A stretch of DNA of 48,346 nucleotides, from positions 1 through 48,346 of the IMG/VR virus record IMGVR_UViG_3300032333_000120; one strand, given 5' to 3'. The notes beneath the pieces were generated by a model. The model did not search any database and was not told where the DNA came from. It worked only from the letters and a program-made list of their open reading frames with translations. The position numbers were made by a program, and so were the translations under genes. Positions 1 through 8,962 of the stretch are shown here, one piece after another. Every line of letters starts with the position of its first letter. The stretch's first letter is position 1. Source of the stretch: a virus.

Positions 1-123
1 TATGAAGGTCAAGGACATCAAGAAGTTCGTCAGGGGCATGAGGGAGAAAGGTCAGGGCGACATGCCAGAGCAGTATGTGTCCAAGAACCTTCCGTGCGTC
101 GAGGCACTCAAGCCATTCGACGA
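1..123. repeat. terminal duplication, left copy (circular overlap)
   Basis: Bases 1-123 are identical to 48224-48346. Both copies lie inside the portal reading frame, and joining them gives one uninterrupted gene. This is best explained as the overlap left when a circular or circularly permuted molecule is assembled and cut at an arbitrary point. A physical direct terminal repeat inside the portal coding sequence would break that gene. Confidence 0.95.
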
Positions 124-1570
124 AGTATGCTTCCCTCCCGAGACGGCTGACCTGCAAAAAGCCCGTGTCATCTTCCGCAGGCAGTACATGACCGAGGTTG
201 AACTTAGGTCCACCGCACAGATTGACGGATGGAATCAGGAGTGGGTTGACAAGGTGGCCAACACGCTAGGCAACCACTACTACTTCAATGACCCGAACCT
301 GATTCCAACCACCACCATGCTCAACTCGAACATCGAGAGGGGTAATAATCTGTGTGAGATTGTCTGGGCATACTACAGGCAGTTGGACGAGGATAACGTA
401 CCAGCCATCTACTACACTGTGTTCTCCCCTAGGGTGGGCGAGGGTCTTTACGCAAAGCAGGAACTGCTCAACTACGCACACGGCGAATACCCATTCATCG
501 AATACAGGCGTGAAAGGCATCGCAGGGCTGTGGCCGAATCCCGTGGCATCCCAGAAATCAACAAGACTGAACAGGATGAGGTGAAAGCACAGCATGACGC
601 TATCAGGGATAGGACCGCATTCGACGTCTTGCCCCCAGTAAAGGTCGTCAAGCGTATCGGTGCCCTCAACCGAATCGCACCAGCACAGGTCCTCCCAGTC
701 TCGAATAAGGATGACTACACTTGGCTTGAGTCCCCTAGGGGTGATGCAGGCATGGCCTTCCAGTGCATTGCTCAAGTTGAGCAGAATCTAGGCAACTACT
801 ATGGCTACGCAGTCGGAGAAGCCATCGACCCGAACAAGATTCAGATGCTCAAGCAACTTCAGGTCGATAACTGGCTTCAGTTCTGGACCCGTGTGTTCTC
901 CCAGATGTTCTCTCTCTGCCTCCAGTACATGCCAGAAGAGCAAATCGTCAGGATTACGAACACCCCCCTCAAGCAGGGAATGTCGGACATCCATAGCCAA
1001 TACGATTTCAACGTGAGGTTCGACGTAAGGGATACGGACCCAGAGTTCGTCCAGAAGAAACTGGAAGCCATCATCAAGACTGTTGTTCCTCTGGACAGCG
1101 GTGGCGTCATCGACAGGAACAAACTCGTCAAACTCGTCATCGAGTCTATCAGCCCAGACGCCGCCCGAGAACTCGTCATCGACCAAGCCTCCGCTTCTCA
1201 GAAGTTGTACAAGGATGTCGTGAGCGACATCGGAATGATGATGCTTGGCAACGAGGCTACCTACGTGGAGAACGACCCAGCCGCCTCCTCGAAACTTCAG
1301 TTCGCTCAGGATATCCTTCAAAAGAACCCGAAGGCACAGAAGGCACTACAGGGAGACCAAATCTTCCAGATTCTCTTCCAGAACTACATGAAGCAGTTGC
1401 AGTTCTCGGTTGACCAAGAGAAGAACAAGCAGATTGGACGTGTCGGCGTGTCTCCAGCGTCTGAGGAAATCCAAAAGGAGTTCGGAGAACTTGCCCAAGA
1501 GCAGGCTTCTGGCGACTTGGCCGCACAACAGCAGGGCCAGCAGATGAACCTTGAGGAACCAATGCTCTGA
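2..1570 (+). CDS. portal protein, C-terminal part (begins at 47562)
   Basis: C-terminal 522 residues of the 743-residue portal protein; the Met at position 2 is internal (residue 222), not the start. The segment contains the long helical middle typical of portals (wing, stem and crown cannot be placed reliably by eye). It ends in a Gln-rich tail of low complexity, as many podovirus portals do. Its TGA (1568-1570) overlaps the ATG of the next gene by one base, so the two are probably co-translated. Family assignment follows from gene order and length; no single diagnostic motif is visible. Confidence 0.83.
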   Translation: MKVKDIKKFVRGMREKGQGDMPEQYVSKNLPCVEALKPFDEVCFPPETADLQKARVIFRRQYMTEVELRSTAQIDGWNQEWVDKVANTLGNHYYFNDPNLIPTTTMLNSNIERGNNLCEIVWAYYRQLDEDNVPAIYYTVFSPRVGEGLYAKQELLNYAHGEYPFIEYRRERHRRAVAESRGIPEINKTEQDEVKAQHDAIRDRTAFDVLPPVKVVKRIGALNRIAPAQVLPVSNKDDYTWLESPRGDAGMAFQCIAQVEQNLGNYYGYAVGEAIDPNKIQMLKQLQVDNWLQFWTRVFSQMFSLCLQYMPEEQIVRITNTPLKQGMSDIHSQYDFNVRFDVRDTDPEFVQKKLEAIIKTVVPLDSGGVIDRNKLVKLVIESISPDAARELVIDQASASQKLYKDVVSDIGMMMLGNEATYVENDPAASSKLQFAQDILQKNPKAQKALQGDQIFQILFQNYMKQLQFSVDQEKNKQIGRVGVSPASEEIQKEFGELAQEQASGDLAAQQQGQQMNLEEPML

Positions 1571-1818
1571 TGAACGAAGAAAAAGCCCGCATCGACGCCC
1601 TGAGGGCCTTCATGTTTAAGGACATGGAGGCTCAGGAACTGTACAAACAGGTACTTTTTGTGTGCGACTTGGCCTTGCAGGTCGAAATGTCCAAGGTCAT
1701 GTCCGCAAATACTGTCGGGGAAGCACGAATCCACGCCGCTGGACGCTTAGACGCCATAAATGACGTGTTGCTGGAGTTCCAGAAACTCAGGGAAGAAGCC
1801 CTGAAGCACCGAACTTAA
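1570..1818 (+). CDS. small helical protein between portal and scaffold
   Basis: 82 residues, charged and predicted almost wholly helical, with no signal peptide or membrane segment. The ATG shares a base with the portal stop. Position between portal and scaffold suggests a head-assembly accessory role, but I do not recognise the family. A gap of about 106 bases follows, the only sizeable break in the head operon. It may hold a promoter for scaffold and capsid genes, though no convincing -35/-10 pair can be seen. Confidence 0.75.
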   Translation: MNEEKARIDALRAFMFKDMEAQELYKQVLFVCDLALQVEMSKVMSANTVGEARIHAAGRLDAINDVLLEFQKLREEALKHRT

Positions 1819-1924
1819 GTCAAAAGCGTATCAAACCATCACTTTTTGGCACTGTACTTGATTTCTCGATACAAGGCCCAACACTACTCAACGCTTCTGG
1901 GAGCATAAAACCCTGACTTCCTAC

Positions 1925-2971
1925 ATGGAAAACGAACAACAGCCCACCGCTGACCTCGAACTTGGGACCGAGGCTAATCCCCCCATGAACCAACAGAGCG
2001 AAAAATCCGATTCGCTCAACGAACAAAGCCTTTCAGATTACTTTCTGAGGGTCCTGTCTGACGGACAGACTAGGGCGGAGAGCGACAACTCCGTAAACAA
2101 TGAAGTCGAAAGTGCCGATGCCGAAGACGACATCGACCCCGAATACGAGGAGACCGAAACCACTGAAGAAGTGGAGGAAACCGAAGTTGAAGAGGCCGTG
2201 GCGGAAGAGGTTGAAGCAGACACGGAAGAAGAAGAAGTCGAAGAGTATGCCCAGTCCGCCGAAACGCCAAAAGGCGTCAAGAAGAGGCTGGCCAAACTTA
2301 CGGCCCTACGACGTGAAGCAGAAGCGAAAGCACGACAGTTAGAAGAAGAGGTTGAAACACTCAGGCGTTCACAGGCCAACCCGCAGAGTCCTAATCCATA
2401 TCGAAACTTGGACTCTGAGGACAAAATTAAGGCCGAGTTTGAGCGTCAACGTCAGATTCGATTGTTTTGCGAACGCTACCCAGATGGTTTCTACGAGGGT
2501 AATACGGAAAACGACAATGTTTCTAAGGAGGAAATCGCCAAGGCTAAGGTCGTGGCACTTCGAGCCCTAGAAGAACACCTGCCAAGGCAGGCTGAGTTCA
2601 TTGTCGCCCAGAAACAGTTCAAGGATAAGGCTCGCAAGGAATTCCCTTGGCTTAATGACCCCTCTGACAAGAGGGCAAGCATGGCTAAGAGGTTCATCGC
2701 CGCCGTGCCAGAAATCAAGAAGTTCCCAGACTACGAGATTTACGCCGCACAACTCGCCTTGGGCATGTCCACGTATCAAGAGCAGAAGAAGAACGCACGT
2801 TCTGGCGTACAGCAGGAACAGCGTGCTCCATTCCAGCCATCCCTCATGTCCTCGGCACCTAAAGCATCAGTGAAAATTGATGAACGTGAGGCCAAGGAAA
2901 GTTACAGTCGCTTCAGACAGTCGGGCTCTATCGACGACCTCGCCGCCGTGTTTCGGTCTAAGTTCGTCTAA
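1925..2971 (+). CDS. scaffolding protein (candidate)
   Basis: 348 residues. Residues 1-45 are Gln/Asn/Ser-rich. Residues about 55-108 are extremely acidic (long Glu/Asp runs), followed by a basic coiled-coil segment (about 117-150) and a helical C-terminal half ending in a basic stretch. Scaffolding proteins chaperone capsid assembly and then leave or are degraded. They typically sit directly before the major capsid gene, are acidic and helical, and bind capsid through a basic C-terminus, all of which fits. No protease-like triad is visible, so this is not a protease-scaffold fusion. Confidence 0.75.
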   Translation: MENEQQPTADLELGTEANPPMNQQSEKSDSLNEQSLSDYFLRVLSDGQTRAESDNSVNNEVESADAEDDIDPEYEETETTEEVEETEVEEAVAEEVEADTEEEEVEEYAQSAETPKGVKKRLAKLTALRREAEAKARQLEEEVETLRRSQANPQSPNPYRNLDSEDKIKAEFERQRQIRLFCERYPDGFYEGNTENDNVSKEEIAKAKVVALRALEEHLPRQAEFIVAQKQFKDKARKEFPWLNDPSDKRASMAKRFIAAVPEIKKFPDYEIYAAQLALGMSTYQEQKKNARSGVQQEQRAPFQPSLMSSAPKASVKIDEREAKESYSRFRQSGSIDDLAAVFRSKFV

Positions 2972-2990
2972 CCCCTAAATACCTACTATC

Positions 2991-4412
2991 ATGGCTTCAC
3001 TGTTCGAATCTCAATTCCAGAATCAGCGTCCGCTTCCAAACGGCCCAACCCGCAACGGCTTCGCCTCGGGTCGCATCGGTATCCGTGAAGAACTCTCGGA
3101 CCTCATCGCCAACGTCGATGCCAAGGACACCCCCATCTCCTCGATGGCCAAGCGTGGTTCCAAGCCTGGCAATACGACCTTCCGCTGGCAGGTTGACCGC
3201 AACCCAGACCCCTCGATTGAACTCGGCGTTCTCGATGGTGCTGACGTTGACCCAAGCAACCCGTCCCAGAACCCTGCCTTCAAGCAGTACACCCTCGGCT
3301 ATCGTGAAGAAGTGGAAAACAACATCCACATGTTCCGCCGTGCCGTTCACGTGTCCAACCTGACGCAGGACATCCTCAACATCGCTGGCGTTCAGGATGA
3401 ACTCTCCCGCCAGTTGTCCAAGGCCACCATTGACCTCAAGCGTTCGATGGAACTGACCTTCACCTCGGACATTCTCCCCGCTCTCGACGACGGCTCGACC
3501 CCATATCGCACCCGCTGTCTGACCGCTTGGATTAAGAATGACCTCCTCGGTGCCCAGAACAACACCCAGCAGAAGTATGGTTCCCAGAACCAGTCCATCC
3601 GCCCTGTCGGTGAAAACTTCCGCACCCCTGCCTCGTCCATCGTCGGCACTGGTGAGACTGTTGACCAGTTGGGTGAGAACACTGTTCAGGACCTCATGAC
3701 CTCGGTCTACGAGCAGACTGGCCAGTTCAAGAACCACGAAGCCGTCGTCGGCACCGCCCTCAAGCGTCAGTTCACGAACCTCGTCTACACCAAGACCGAG
3801 CCTGCCCTGACCTCCCGCATCCAGAACCAGCGTGATGCCAACTCTGACACCATCAAGGCGTCGGTTGACTACTTCGAGGGTGACTTCGGTAAGTTGGCCC
3901 TCATCCCGTCGCAGTTCCTGCACGCTGGCGTCAACCCCTACACCATCGTTGACTGCGGTGCTGGTGCTACTGGCAACTCCTACACGGCCACTGGTCGTTA
4001 CGCTATCGTCGATGGCGTGTACTCCACGGCTGACGTCGCCTCCAACGGCTCTGGCCTCAACGGCTCTGGCAAGAACCTCGTCTGGCTCAAGAACGCCACC
4101 ACGGATAAGTATGAGCGTGTCGCCTTTGGCACCGCTAATGCTGTCCCTGCTCGCTTCGCCACCGAAGCCGAGGCCAAGACCTACGCCAACCTCCACGCCA
4201 ACAACGCCAAGTGCAAGGGCTTTATCATCCCTTGGAACATGCTCGAAATCCGCTACGGCGGTAACATCGCTCAGGTTCGAGAACTCACCGAAAACGGCGG
4301 TGGTCCACGTCGCATGATGGAGGCTATGGCGGCTCTCGTCGTCCAGAGTCCTCTCACGTTCGGCATGATGGACTATCGTGCCAGCACGGCGAACGGCGGT
4401 CTCCTCTCCTAA
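2991..4412 (+). CDS. major capsid protein
   Basis: 473 residues, encoded directly after the scaffold candidate and before the connector genes, the canonical place for the shell protein. The sequence mixes strands and helices without membrane segments, consistent with an HK97-type coat protein, although the fold cannot be proven by eye. Codon use differs sharply from neighbours. Arginine is encoded only by CGN, with no AGG codon noticed, whereas most other genes are rich in AGG. This is the pattern expected of the most highly expressed protein. The leader is A/T/C-rich with no Shine-Dalgarno sequence. Confidence 0.88.
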   Translation: MASLFESQFQNQRPLPNGPTRNGFASGRIGIREELSDLIANVDAKDTPISSMAKRGSKPGNTTFRWQVDRNPDPSIELGVLDGADVDPSNPSQNPAFKQYTLGYREEVENNIHMFRRAVHVSNLTQDILNIAGVQDELSRQLSKATIDLKRSMELTFTSDILPALDDGSTPYRTRCLTAWIKNDLLGAQNNTQQKYGSQNQSIRPVGENFRTPASSIVGTGETVDQLGENTVQDLMTSVYEQTGQFKNHEAVVGTALKRQFTNLVYTKTEPALTSRIQNQRDANSDTIKASVDYFEGDFGKLALIPSQFLHAGVNPYTIVDCGAGATGNSYTATGRYAIVDGVYSTADVASNGSGLNGSGKNLVWLKNATTDKYERVAFGTANAVPARFATEAEAKTYANLHANNAKCKGFIIPWNMLEIRYGGNIAQVRELTENGGGPRRMMEAMAALVVQSPLTFGMMDYRASTANGGLLS

Positions 4413-4421
4413 ACCAGAGGA

Positions 4422-4793
4422 ATGGACGGACTAGAGTCCATCCACGAAGCCATCCCGTCCGACCTTCTCCCGCAAATGCTGGAGGAGTTTCGGACGGGGT
4501 GGGCCCTTCGTAAAGTTCAGGCGAAGGCCAACGCTAAACTGTTGGGTAAACTGAACCAGAAAGAGCACGGCCACGTCGAAGGACTTGGCGAGATGACCAT
4601 GCGTATTCCAGTCGAATCGTACCACTATTGGGGCAAACGCCTCGGCTACGACTGCTGGAGGGATGCTGGTTTCAGGAAGGAGTTCCTGCGTGACAACCCT
4701 GAGTGCAGGGTAAACTCAAAAGCGACCAAGACAACTGTCAGGGTCGAGGGTAACAAGCCCCTCTATGACGCTTACGGCGTCCCAATTTCTTAA
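4422..4793 (+). CDS. head-region hypothetical protein
   Basis: 123 residues, helical first half (about 1-55), then a mixed segment with a WGKRLGYDCW motif (about 70-80). It follows the capsid gene by 9 bases and its TAA overlaps the ATG of the connector gene (TAATG at 4791-4795). Possible roles are a capsid-associated or head-completion protein; I do not recognise a family. Confidence 0.75.
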   Translation: MDGLESIHEAIPSDLLPQMLEEFRTGWALRKVQAKANAKLLGKLNQKEHGHVEGLGEMTMRIPVESYHYWGKRLGYDCWRDAGFRKEFLRDNPECRVNSKATKTTVRVEGNKPLYDAYGVPIS

Positions 4794-5548
4794 TGCGTAC
4801 CATTCCTTTCAGTGAAATTCTGTACTCCGCACTCCAGATGTGCGGTCTGGACAGGAATCTGACCACCACTGACAGGTTCAACACTGTGAGGGACTTCACC
4901 TCTAGGAGGCTCCAGACCATCTGGGAGTCTCAAGACTGGCCAGACCACAGGCGATACGTCAAATGCGACAGCGTGCTGTCCGAGGGGAGGCGTAAAGTGA
5001 CGCTCCCAGTGGGCTTTGCAGGCCAAGTTCTGGCCGTTTGGAACAAAGACCCTCTTGCATGGACGGCAGTCGAGAAAGACTTCTCGCTGTACAATGGCGA
5101 TGTTTACCTCGTCAACGACGCCGATGCCGTCGTTTGGGTAGAATATCGTGTCGATGCCCCAAAACTCTTCGGCACTCACTGGAAATCGTCCACCACCTAC
5201 ACTAAGGGTGCCCAGTGCTACTACGATACTGGTGCCGCCGACACCATTGAGACTGGTCTTGTGCCGAAGGAAGGTACGCCTAGCATCGGAAATTTCTATG
5301 AATACACTGGAGAAACTGCTCAATCGGGCCAAATCCCTCCTATCGGAGTGTGGCAACTGGTTCAAATCCCTCGACTCTTCGGGTCCTACCTCATCCACGG
5401 ATGCCACGCTGACTATCTCCGTTCGCAAGGCCAAATGGAAGAAGCCCGTGTCGCAGAATCGGACGCCGCCCAAGCGTTCGACGAAGCGGTTGACCAAGTG
5501 TTGCGTCAACAGGGCCAAACCCGCAAAATAAACTTCAGAAACTACTAA
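4793..5548 (+). CDS. head-tail connector/adaptor-like protein
   Basis: 251 residues. Residues 1-60 are helical with a T-F-R/W-E-S-Q pattern, and residues 60-125 are strand-rich. Residues about 125-180 look like an inserted strand module with Tyr/Trp/Gly spacing (W-x2-S-x-T-Y-x2-G-A, then G-x-F-Y-E-Y-T-G) reminiscent of small carbohydrate-binding modules. The C-terminal ~70 residues are helical. Overall shape, length and position two genes after the capsid resemble the T7 gp11-type adaptor ring between portal and tail nozzle. The assignment is by layout and fold pattern only. Confidence 0.6.
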   Translation: MRTIPFSEILYSALQMCGLDRNLTTTDRFNTVRDFTSRRLQTIWESQDWPDHRRYVKCDSVLSEGRRKVTLPVGFAGQVLAVWNKDPLAWTAVEKDFSLYNGDVYLVNDADAVVWVEYRVDAPKLFGTHWKSSTTYTKGAQCYYDTGAADTIETGLVPKEGTPSIGNFYEYTGETAQSGQIPPIGVWQLVQIPRLFGSYLIHGCHADYLRSQGQMEEARVAESDAAQAFDEAVDQVLRQQGQTRKINFRNY

Positions 5549-5549
5549 C

Positions 5550-5849
5550 ATGTCCCACGCCTATCAGCCCCAAAACATTCCTAGCGTAGATGTGACTGTC
5601 TTCAATAGCGTCGGCACCAAAATTAAGGTGCTTGATGGCGTTAGGAACAGGCGTGTCTTCGGCATCGTCAACACGTCCAACGACACCATCCTTAACTTTT
5701 ACCTCCAGCCCGATGGTGCTGGCTCTCCTATCGTGCTTACGCATGAAAAGAACGCCAACAAGCACGACGGAGGCTCGTTCGAACTGAACGGCTACAACGG
5801 CGAGGTGTGGGTTGATGGCGAAGGATACGTCTATCACTACGCCCAGTAA
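5550..5849 (+). CDS. small beta-rich virion protein
   Basis: 99 residues, almost entirely strand-forming with Gly/Asn turns and no charged helices. Its TAA shares a base with the ATG of the next gene. The size, strand content and place among structural genes suggest a head-decoration or tail-accessory protein. I do not recognise a specific family. Confidence 0.7.
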   Translation: MSHAYQPQNIPSVDVTVFNSVGTKIKVLDGVRNRRVFGIVNTSNDTILNFYLQPDGAGSPIVLTHEKNANKHDGGSFELNGYNGEVWVDGEGYVYHYAQ

Positions 5850-6940
5850 TGCCTTTCAAGGGGGACATGCGTCTAGGTGGCCCTCACGATAACGAGGCTA
5901 ACCTAAATGGCTCATCCGACATGGATGGGGCACCATCCGCTGGCACCTTGCTCAGGTCAGAGACTAATGTGCTAAGGCAACCAGAGGATGGTGGCTCCGT
6001 CGTGAACTACACCAGCCCAGTGGATTCTCAGCCTTACAGCATACCGAACAAGAGGTGGACTGTTCCAGTCAAGGCTGACGGCATCGGGGGTGAGTATTAC
6101 GACTGGAGTGGTGCAACCAACCCAGTATTCCTTACTGGCGGTCAGTTGCCAGCGTCAAATACCACCTACGATACGACAATCACGATTGAAGGTGCGACGT
6201 TCTACAACGGAACTGGAACGTCGTACTACAGCCATGATGGCACTGGCGGATACCAAGTCGAGTCTAGCAACTCTTACTACGAGCAAAGCAGTTCTCCGTT
6301 TTACACTCAATACAGCCTACCCTACTACAAGAGTTACGGAAACTGGTCAGGTTCCTATCAAGTTGGGCACAGGGATAGGTCTTACTACCACAACGGCTCT
6401 GGAGGATACACTGACGCTTACACGAACGTCCAGTATTACGACGACAACACGACCATTGGTTCGAGGACGGAGCCATTTTCTCTCTACGTTTCTCAACTTA
6501 GTGGAGAGTATCCCGCTGGAACAAACACCTATGTGGTTTATGTTCTTAACGGAGAGCCCACCGACAGCGGTGCGGCAACATCTTCAAGTTACTACGAAAG
6601 CGGTACGAGAATCTCAGAGGACAACTACTATTACTGGGACGGGCAGGGCGGGGTTTACTACGAAGAGCCATACAATCCGCCGTCAAATGGGACACCGACT
6701 GGAAATACGACAAGCGGAAGCAACTTCGTCGAGATTAATGGCTCCAACTACTTCAACGGAACCTACAGTGGCACCGAGGTCCACGATGGAGTAGGAGGAA
6801 CCTATTGGGAATACTCGTATTCATACGAATCATACGGCTACGTCTTCACCAGTGAGTGGATTTACGACATGGAGACTTCGTATGGCTACACGCTTTACCA
6901 CAAGTCTAATGGTTCTGGGGGCTACTACTCTGAATCCTAA
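5849..6940 (+). CDS. Tyr/Gly/Ser-repeat tail or fibre protein
   Basis: 363 residues with extreme Tyr, Gly, Ser, Asn and Thr content and almost no Lys. Six degenerate copies of a motif approximating [DN]-G-x-G-G-x-[YF] occur at about residues 76-85, 128-138, 179-190, 261-271, 312-321 and 352-362, usually flanked by Tyr-Tyr or Tyr-Trp pairs. The spacing is about 40-80 residues, so the protein looks like a row of similar strand modules. Position before a collagen-like protein and a nozzle-like protein fits a tail or fibre component exposed on the virion. No enzyme motif is seen. Confidence 0.75.
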   Translation: MPFKGDMRLGGPHDNEANLNGSSDMDGAPSAGTLLRSETNVLRQPEDGGSVVNYTSPVDSQPYSIPNKRWTVPVKADGIGGEYYDWSGATNPVFLTGGQLPASNTTYDTTITIEGATFYNGTGTSYYSHDGTGGYQVESSNSYYEQSSSPFYTQYSLPYYKSYGNWSGSYQVGHRDRSYYHNGSGGYTDAYTNVQYYDDNTTIGSRTEPFSLYVSQLSGEYPAGTNTYVVYVLNGEPTDSGAATSSSYYESGTRISEDNYYYWDGQGGVYYEEPYNPPSNGTPTGNTTSGSNFVEINGSNYFNGTYSGTEVHDGVGGTYWEYSYSYESYGYVFTSEWIYDMETSYGYTLYHKSNGSGGYYSES

Positions 6941-7596
6941 TGGCTTTCAGGAACTACCATGGCTCCGACAGGTCTTCGACTTCTCGACTGGCCATGACTG
7001 GTGGCGGTCAGGCTGTTAAAAGGCTTGGACCGCCAGTTGGCATCGGACCAGCGGGACCACAGGGCGAGCAAGGTCCTCAGGGTCCATCTGGAGAGCCTGC
7101 ACAGGAGCCAGAATTTACAGCATCGGCTGAGACTGTAGGCTCAGAGTCCGTTGCTAGCGTTGAGATTACTGGACAGTATCCAGATTTAAACTTGGAGTTC
7201 AGAATACCTAGAGGTGCCGACGGAACCAATGGAGTAGACGGCTTTGGCACCATCGACGTTGGGCAGACTGAAACACTTTCCGCTGGAAGCAATGCCTACG
7301 TAACGAACTCAGGAACCTCACAAAACGCTATTCTTAATTTTGGAATTCCACGTGGCCAAGATGGTAGCGGAGGAGGCTATGGAGTCGAAGAGGCTCCATA
7401 TGACGGACAGATTTACGGAAGAAGCAGTGGCGGGTGGACTCCAATAACTGGAGGCGGGGGTGGAGGAACATGCGAATGCCCTCCTCCGCCAGACCTTTCT
7501 GGATACATTCAGGATGCCCCTCAGGACGGATACCCATACGTCCGTGTCAATGGCAGTTGGGTACAACTATCGAACTACGTAATGACCAATGGCTAA
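6940..7596 (+). CDS. collagen-like tail fibre protein
   Basis: 218 residues. A short Gly-Pro-x collagen-like stretch (about 31-52) is followed by two copies of a strand segment ending in F-x-I-P-R-G-x-D-G (about 86-94 and 129-137), then a Gly-rich linker. A C-terminal pair of Y-x-R-x-x-G-x-W segments (near 160 and 203) resembles repeats at the tips of phage fibres. Such proteins trimerise and form fibres or spikes for host contact. The start overlaps the previous stop by one base, and the end overlaps the next gene by 8 bases. Confidence 0.8.
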   Translation: MAFRNYHGSDRSSTSRLAMTGGGQAVKRLGPPVGIGPAGPQGEQGPQGPSGEPAQEPEFTASAETVGSESVASVEITGQYPDLNLEFRIPRGADGTNGVDGFGTIDVGQTETLSAGSNAYVTNSGTSQNAILNFGIPRGQDGSGGGYGVEEAPYDGQIYGRSSGGWTPITGGGGGGTCECPPPPDLSGYIQDAPQDGYPYVRVNGSWVQLSNYVMTNG

Positions 7597-8962
7597 AGAA
7601 ATCCAACAGGACGGAGACATCAAGTTCGACGGGTTCGCATCCTATCCGAACAGTTGCACCTTCTCGGGGGACTCTGGCCTGCTTGAGTACTCCGAGAACA
7701 TGGAACTGATTGCTGGCAAGGTCATGCCTAGGCTTGGTTACATGCTGGCTGGTACTGCGTCTGCTCCAGTAACCTACGCTTGCACGGCACAGTCCAGCAA
7801 CGGAGACAGCATCCTTCTCTGGGGAGCGAACCAGCGTTTCAATTGCCAAAGCGGAACGTTCACTTCGGTCAATCTGGCGTCAAAGCAAAAAGCCCGTGGT
7901 CAGGGGTATCAGGACGCATTGACGATGGAGACTGCTGACACTGACTTTATCAGTGGGGCAAACATCGTCGAACGGCTGGTTACGGCAAAAGGGGATAAAT
8001 TGAAGTTTTCCCTCTACACTGGAGTTGCCCCATACGAGCCAGATTCGGCTTATCTTGTTCAGGGCACCTATGATTCGATTCAGGCAATCATACCAGACCT
8101 CAACTCTTTCACTGTTTTAGGCAAAAGGAGCGTGTATCAGGTTCAGGCTGGTCTCGGACGTCAGGCAAACATCGACAGAAAGCCAGAACAAGCCGTCTTC
8201 CATAAGATTAACAAACTCTCCGATAACGATGGAGTCGTCGGACCAGACGCATGGGCTTACTTGGGCGGAAACATCTCATTCTTGGACCACGACGGAATCA
8301 AGATTTTCAGCGAAGGTAAGTTCGGAGATGGAATTCCTCCAGCATCTGATACGATTTTAGACGTCATCAAAAACATCACGCCAGAGAAACTGGCTGAAGT
8401 TTCGGCAGTCGGACTTAAAACGAGGGCTTACTACGCCATGCACCTTGGCTCGCCGTACAACAAAAGCGTCGTATTGGTGCTTAATAGCGACAACAAGGGC
8501 ATTTTTGAGTCCTTGCACGTTTACCCAGAAAGCATCGACTTACTTGCAGTCGCCAGAAAAGACGGAATCCCACGTGTCTGGGGCATCAACAAGGCCAGCG
8601 GACGAATTTATCTGCTCGAAGAGTCTAGTACCGACGATGGGACTCCTATTGTCGCAAAGATTAGGAGCAGAAACTACCTTTTCGCCACGCACGGAGAAAA
8701 GCGTTACGAAAACTGCTACGCATACCTAGACACTAAGGGTGATGCGTCAGTCGAATTTTACTTCATCTCGACCAACCCAGATGGAAGGTGGCTACTAGAT
8801 AAGTTCAGCGGGAACCTTGGCACTGCGGTTAGGCGTGCTTTGGCCAACAAAAAGTCCATGTTGGGCAAGTTGGAAATAGTCGTAAAATCTGGCAGGCCTG
8901 AAATCATGAGCATCGGAGTCGAAGCCTCCGCTGTTGGTCGCTCAATCTTCTCCTCATTCTGA
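7589..8962 (+). CDS. tail nozzle / stabilisation-like protein
   Basis: 457 residues, strand-rich throughout with repeated hydrophobic-Gly blocks, consistent with a beta-propeller such as the T7 gp12 or P22 gp10 type tail proteins. These form the tube below the portal adaptor. The C-terminal part (about 350-450) keeps a W-x-L-D-x-F-S and R-x-x-L-x-N pattern typical of ends of such propellers. Position after the fibre genes and before the internal proteins agrees. The assignment is inferred from fold pattern and order, not from a diagnostic motif. Its TGA shares one base with the next ATG. Confidence 0.55.
   Translation: MAKEIQQDGDIKFDGFASYPNSCTFSGDSGLLEYSENMELIAGKVMPRLGYMLAGTASAPVTYACTAQSSNGDSILLWGANQRFNCQSGTFTSVNLASKQKARGQGYQDALTMETADTDFISGANIVERLVTAKGDKLKFSLYTGVAPYEPDSAYLVQGTYDSIQAIIPDLNSFTVLGKRSVYQVQAGLGRQANIDRKPEQAVFHKINKLSDNDGVVGPDAWAYLGGNISFLDHDGIKIFSEGKFGDGIPPASDTILDVIKNITPEKLAEVSAVGLKTRAYYAMHLGSPYNKSVVLVLNSDNKGIFESLHVYPESIDLLAVARKDGIPRVWGINKASGRIYLLEESSTDDGTPIVAKIRSRNYLFATHGEKRYENCYAYLDTKGDASVEFYFISTNPDGRWLLDKFSGNLGTAVRRALANKKSMLGKLEIVVKSGRPEIMSIGVEASAVGRSIFSSF

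Noticed and set aside
1-123. Physical direct terminal repeat
   Set aside because: The repeat lies inside the portal coding sequence and closes it perfectly when circularised, so it is more likely assembly overlap. Doubled coverage over it would reopen the question.
1819-1924. Sigma70-type promoter before the scaffold gene (TTGGCA then GATACA)
   Set aside because: The second box matches the -10 consensus at only three of six positions; not supported.
2997-4196. Long minus-strand open frame (399 codons) opposite the capsid gene
   Set aside because: Shadow of a strongly biased codon pattern in the capsid gene; composition (Val/Gly/Asp runs) is that of an antisense frame and it has no start context or neighbours.
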